Source: an archaeon (GTDB taxonomy: Archaea > Thermoproteota > Thermoprotei_A > Marsarchaeales > Marsarchaeaceae). From it: DNA of 51,942 bases. The stretch is taken from the NCBI GenBank assembly GCA_021800035.1, contig JAJYZJ010000007.1, positions 1 through 51,942 on the forward strand, given 5' to 3'. Shown in pieces: positions 51,460-51,942 of the stretch (within the stretch, counting starts at the first letter, position 1; each line of letters opens with the position of its first letter). The translations under genes and the position numbers were made by a program. A model generated the notes under the pieces. That model was not told where the DNA came from and did not search any database. It saw nothing but the letters and a program-made list of their open reading frames with translations.

Positions 51460-51942
51460 TCAGTAAGGGCTCGAAAGCGCTAATTTGGACAGAGTTCTTG
51501 CGGCCTCCTCCAGATCCTTGTGGCTGTCAACGCTCATCCAGACAGCATTCGGGAATTCAACTACAGAAAGGAGGTGGTTCTTTGCCAGATTTGGGAATGT
51601 TGTTTCTTCAATCTCTCCGCGATCGGGAAGGTAGTCGAATATCGAAGATTTGAGTGCGTATACTCCCGCGTTAATCCAGTAATCCCGAAGCTTGGGTTTC
51701 TCCCTGAATTCCTCGACAAGCATAGTCGAGGGGTCGTATCTGACTACTCCATAAGGAGAGGGCAATGGAGTCACCGCAATCACGCCCACGCTGCCGTTCT
51801 TCAGCTGAGCAAACATGCTGGCAGGCTGCACGTCGGTTATTACATCCCCGTTAACAACTAGGAACTCCGATTCGTTCTTGATCAAATGTTCGGAATTCTT
51901 TATTGCTCCGCCCTTACCAAGAGGTTCCTCTTCTATTGCGTA
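51460..51942 (-). CDS. Sugar-1-phosphate nucleotidyltransferase, 5' end cut by the window
   Basis: The frame continues past the window end; 160 residues are visible. EEEPLGKGGAIKNSEHLI, the metal-binding VVNGDVIT, YGVVRYD, EFREKPKL, INAGVYALKSSIFDYLP and WMSVDSHKDLEEA are the middle and C-terminal part of the glucose-1-phosphate thymidylyl/uridylyl or mannose-1-phosphate guanylyltransferase family. The chain ends shortly after the nucleotidyltransferase domain, without a left-handed beta-helix acetyltransferase extension. The sugar and nucleotide cannot be told. A start at 51885 would cut through the domain and is not right. Confidence 0.88.
   Translation of the reverse strand, partial: YAIEEEPLGKGGAIKNSEHLIKNESEFLVVNGDVITDVQPASMFAQLKNGSVGVIAVTPLPSPYGVVRYDPSTMLVEEFREKPKLRDYWINAGVYALKSSIFDYLPDRGEIEETTFPNLAKNHLLSVVEFPNAVWMSVDSHKDLEEAARTLSKLALSSPY

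Noticed and set aside
1-51942. CRISPR arrays, rRNA and tRNA genes
   Set aside because: Read for spaced direct repeats, T-loop motifs and conserved rRNA stretches on both strands; none seen.

Overview
The window looks like a chromosomal segment of an archaeon of the TACK lineage, most like a Thaumarchaeota/Nitrososphaeria-type organism. I base this on an ESCRT-III/CdvB-type protein, ribosomal protein eS30 (absent from Euryarchaeota as far as I know), Nop5, archaeal GatDE, Cdc48, archaeal CCA-adding enzyme, archease, and TATA boxes about 27-38 bases ahead of many start codons (short-leader or leaderless genes). The exact genus cannot be read from the sequence. Base composition and gene density look uniform and I see no prophage, CRISPR array, rRNA or tRNA gene.

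Layout: 0-6 kb holds a minus-strand RNA-processing operon (thpR-cca-predicted Ser/Thr kinase) diverging from a NucS/EndoMS-like gene, then an unknown helical gene overlapping rqcH (NFACT). 6-13 kb holds a four-CBS protein, AMMECR1, a glycosyltransferase with an unknown partner, an ATP-dependent DNA ligase, a coiled-coil protein and Hsp20. 13.6-23.9 kb is one complete A-type ATP synthase operon (K-E-C-F-A-B-D-small membrane ORF-H-I); the catalytic A subunit is interrupted by a 516-residue intein in its P-loop. 23.9-35 kb holds a double ABC permease, a site-2 protease, 3-hydroxyacyl-CoA dehydrogenase, NUDIX, uridine phosphorylase plus a ThiR-like regulator, archease, pterin dehydratase plus a chorismate mutase/prephenate dehydratase-like protein, small zinc proteins and CdvB. 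35-43 kb holds class II ribonucleotide reductase (345-residue intein at an active-site Cys), purA and gatD-gatE. 43-52 kb holds eS30, nop5, an ABC-associated regulatory domain, cdc48, an NTF2-like protein, trpS, an ABC ATPase and a truncated sugar nucleotidyltransferase.

Points of most interest: two inteins, both with degenerate LAGLIDADG motifs; a NucS homologue whose catalytic Glu reads Ala; a CM-PDT-ACT protein whose mutase looks intact but whose dehydratase and Phe-binding motifs are altered; a NitT/TauT-type ABC transporter whose permease, ATPase and AAA-associated C-terminal domain lie in three loci; an apparent relic of an IS200/IS605 right end with the tail of tnpB; an unassigned one-helix membrane ORF inside the ATP synthase operon; and two conserved small genes (eS30, 55 aa; a zinc ribbon, 47 aa) that length cutoffs would miss.
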